DNA from: Alphaproteobacteria bacterium
Lineage (GTDB): Bacteria > Pseudomonadota > Alphaproteobacteria > GCA-2731375
DNA length: 14,685 nt
Direction of reading: 5' to 3'
Assembly: GCA_030746295.1 (NCBI GenBank)
Contig: JASLMY010000116.1
Span: 1-14,685, forward strand
Numbering within the stretch: position 1 is the stretch's first letter; every line of letters begins with the position of its first letter. Shown here in pieces: positions 14,337 through 14,685 of this stretch. Both the position numbers and the translations under genes were made by a program. Under the pieces are notes generated by a model. The model was not told the origin of the DNA and searched no databases. It was given only the letters and a program-made list of their open reading frames with translations.

Positions 14337-14685
14337 ATGCTGGACATTGGCTGGAGCGAGCTGTTGGTGGTCGCCGTCGTGGCGATCGTCGTCATTGGCC
14401 CCAGGGACCTGCCGCGGGCGCTGAGGACCGCCGGCCAGTGGGTCGCCAAGGTGCGTGGCATCGCCCGCGATTTCCAGAACAGCGTCGACGACATGATCCG
14501 CGAGACCGAGCTCGACGACCTGAAGAAGGAAGCGCAGGCGATCACCGACTTCGATCTCAACGAGAGCTTGGAGCGCCAGCTCGATCCGACCGGAGGGTCC
14601 GAGGCCTTCGGTCCCGGCGCGATCGACCAGGAAGCCCTGGAGGACTTCGACGAGCCCGCCGCCCAGGCCGACTATGCCGCCGAGG
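14337..14685 (+). CDS. tatB: Sec-independent protein translocase protein TatB, 3'-truncated by the window
   Basis: The first 116 residues of TatB, which with TatC forms the receptor for twin-arginine signal peptides. MLDIGWSELLVVAVVAIVVIGP (first 22 residues, one membrane helix ending in the conserved G21-P22) is followed by RDLPRALRTAGQWVAKVRGI, the amphipathic helix. A long acidic cytoplasmic region follows (from about residue 50, rich in D and E). The ATG at 14337 matches the family start; no strong ribosome site precedes it, and a seven-codon reading frame (14295-14318) lies between tatA and tatB. No stop codon occurs before the window ends. Confidence 0.93.
   Translation, partial: MLDIGWSELLVVAVVAIVVIGPRDLPRALRTAGQWVAKVRGIARDFQNSVDDMIRETELDDLKKEAQAITDFDLNESLERQLDPTGGSEAFGPGAIDQEALEDFDEPAAQADYAAE

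Overview
The window is high-GC DNA with tightly packed, often overlapping genes. It most likely comes from an alphaproteobacterium of the Rhodospirillales type. The main reason is the gene order in the right half: erpA facing away from dgt, then argS, a SPOR-domain gene, nagZ, scpA, scpB, tatA and tatB. This neighbourhood is familiar from alphaproteobacterial chromosomes. The assignment comes from remembered synteny and protein motifs, not from a database search.

Left part (1-4541), accessory metabolism. It opens with the 3' end of an enolase-superfamily (mandelate racemase-like) dehydratase. Next come a protein with two EthD-like domains, a convergent small cupin, a 424-base gap without a gene, an orphan periplasmic solute-binding protein with one CxxC pair, a convergent short-chain dehydrogenase/reductase, and a divergent GYD-domain protein. 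The gap holds a convincing intrinsic terminator and, upstream of it, a foldable stretch that may be a small RNA or a regulated leader. The mix suggests uptake and oxidation or dehydration of a small organic acid or acid sugar, but no substrate can be named.

Middle (4582-5925). The A-type Fe-S carrier gene erpA and a D-2-hydroxyacid dehydrogenase gene both lie on the minus strand. A perfect 7-bp inverted repeat brackets the probable extended -10 box of erpA.

Right part (6006-14685), housekeeping, all on the plus strand with gaps from 1-4 base overlaps to about 115 bases. The genes are dgt (dNTP hydrolysis), argS (arginyl-tRNA synthetase), a membrane-anchored SPOR protein (peptidoglycan binding at the septum), nagZ (peptidoglycan recycling), a site-2-type membrane metalloprotease, scpA and scpB (condensin partners of SMC), an orphan ABC transporter ATPase with a TOBE-like tail, then tatA and the start of tatB (twin-arginine export; tatC is expected just outside). 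Stop-start adjacency or overlap at dgt/argS, nagZ/M50, scpA/scpB and scpB/ABC implies translational coupling.

No tRNA, rRNA, CRISPR array, insertion sequence or phage gene was seen. The items most worth checking are the structured RNA and terminator upstream of the solute-binding protein, the two ABC components that lack a permease, the ATPase embedded between scpB and tatA, and the inverted repeat over the erpA promoter.
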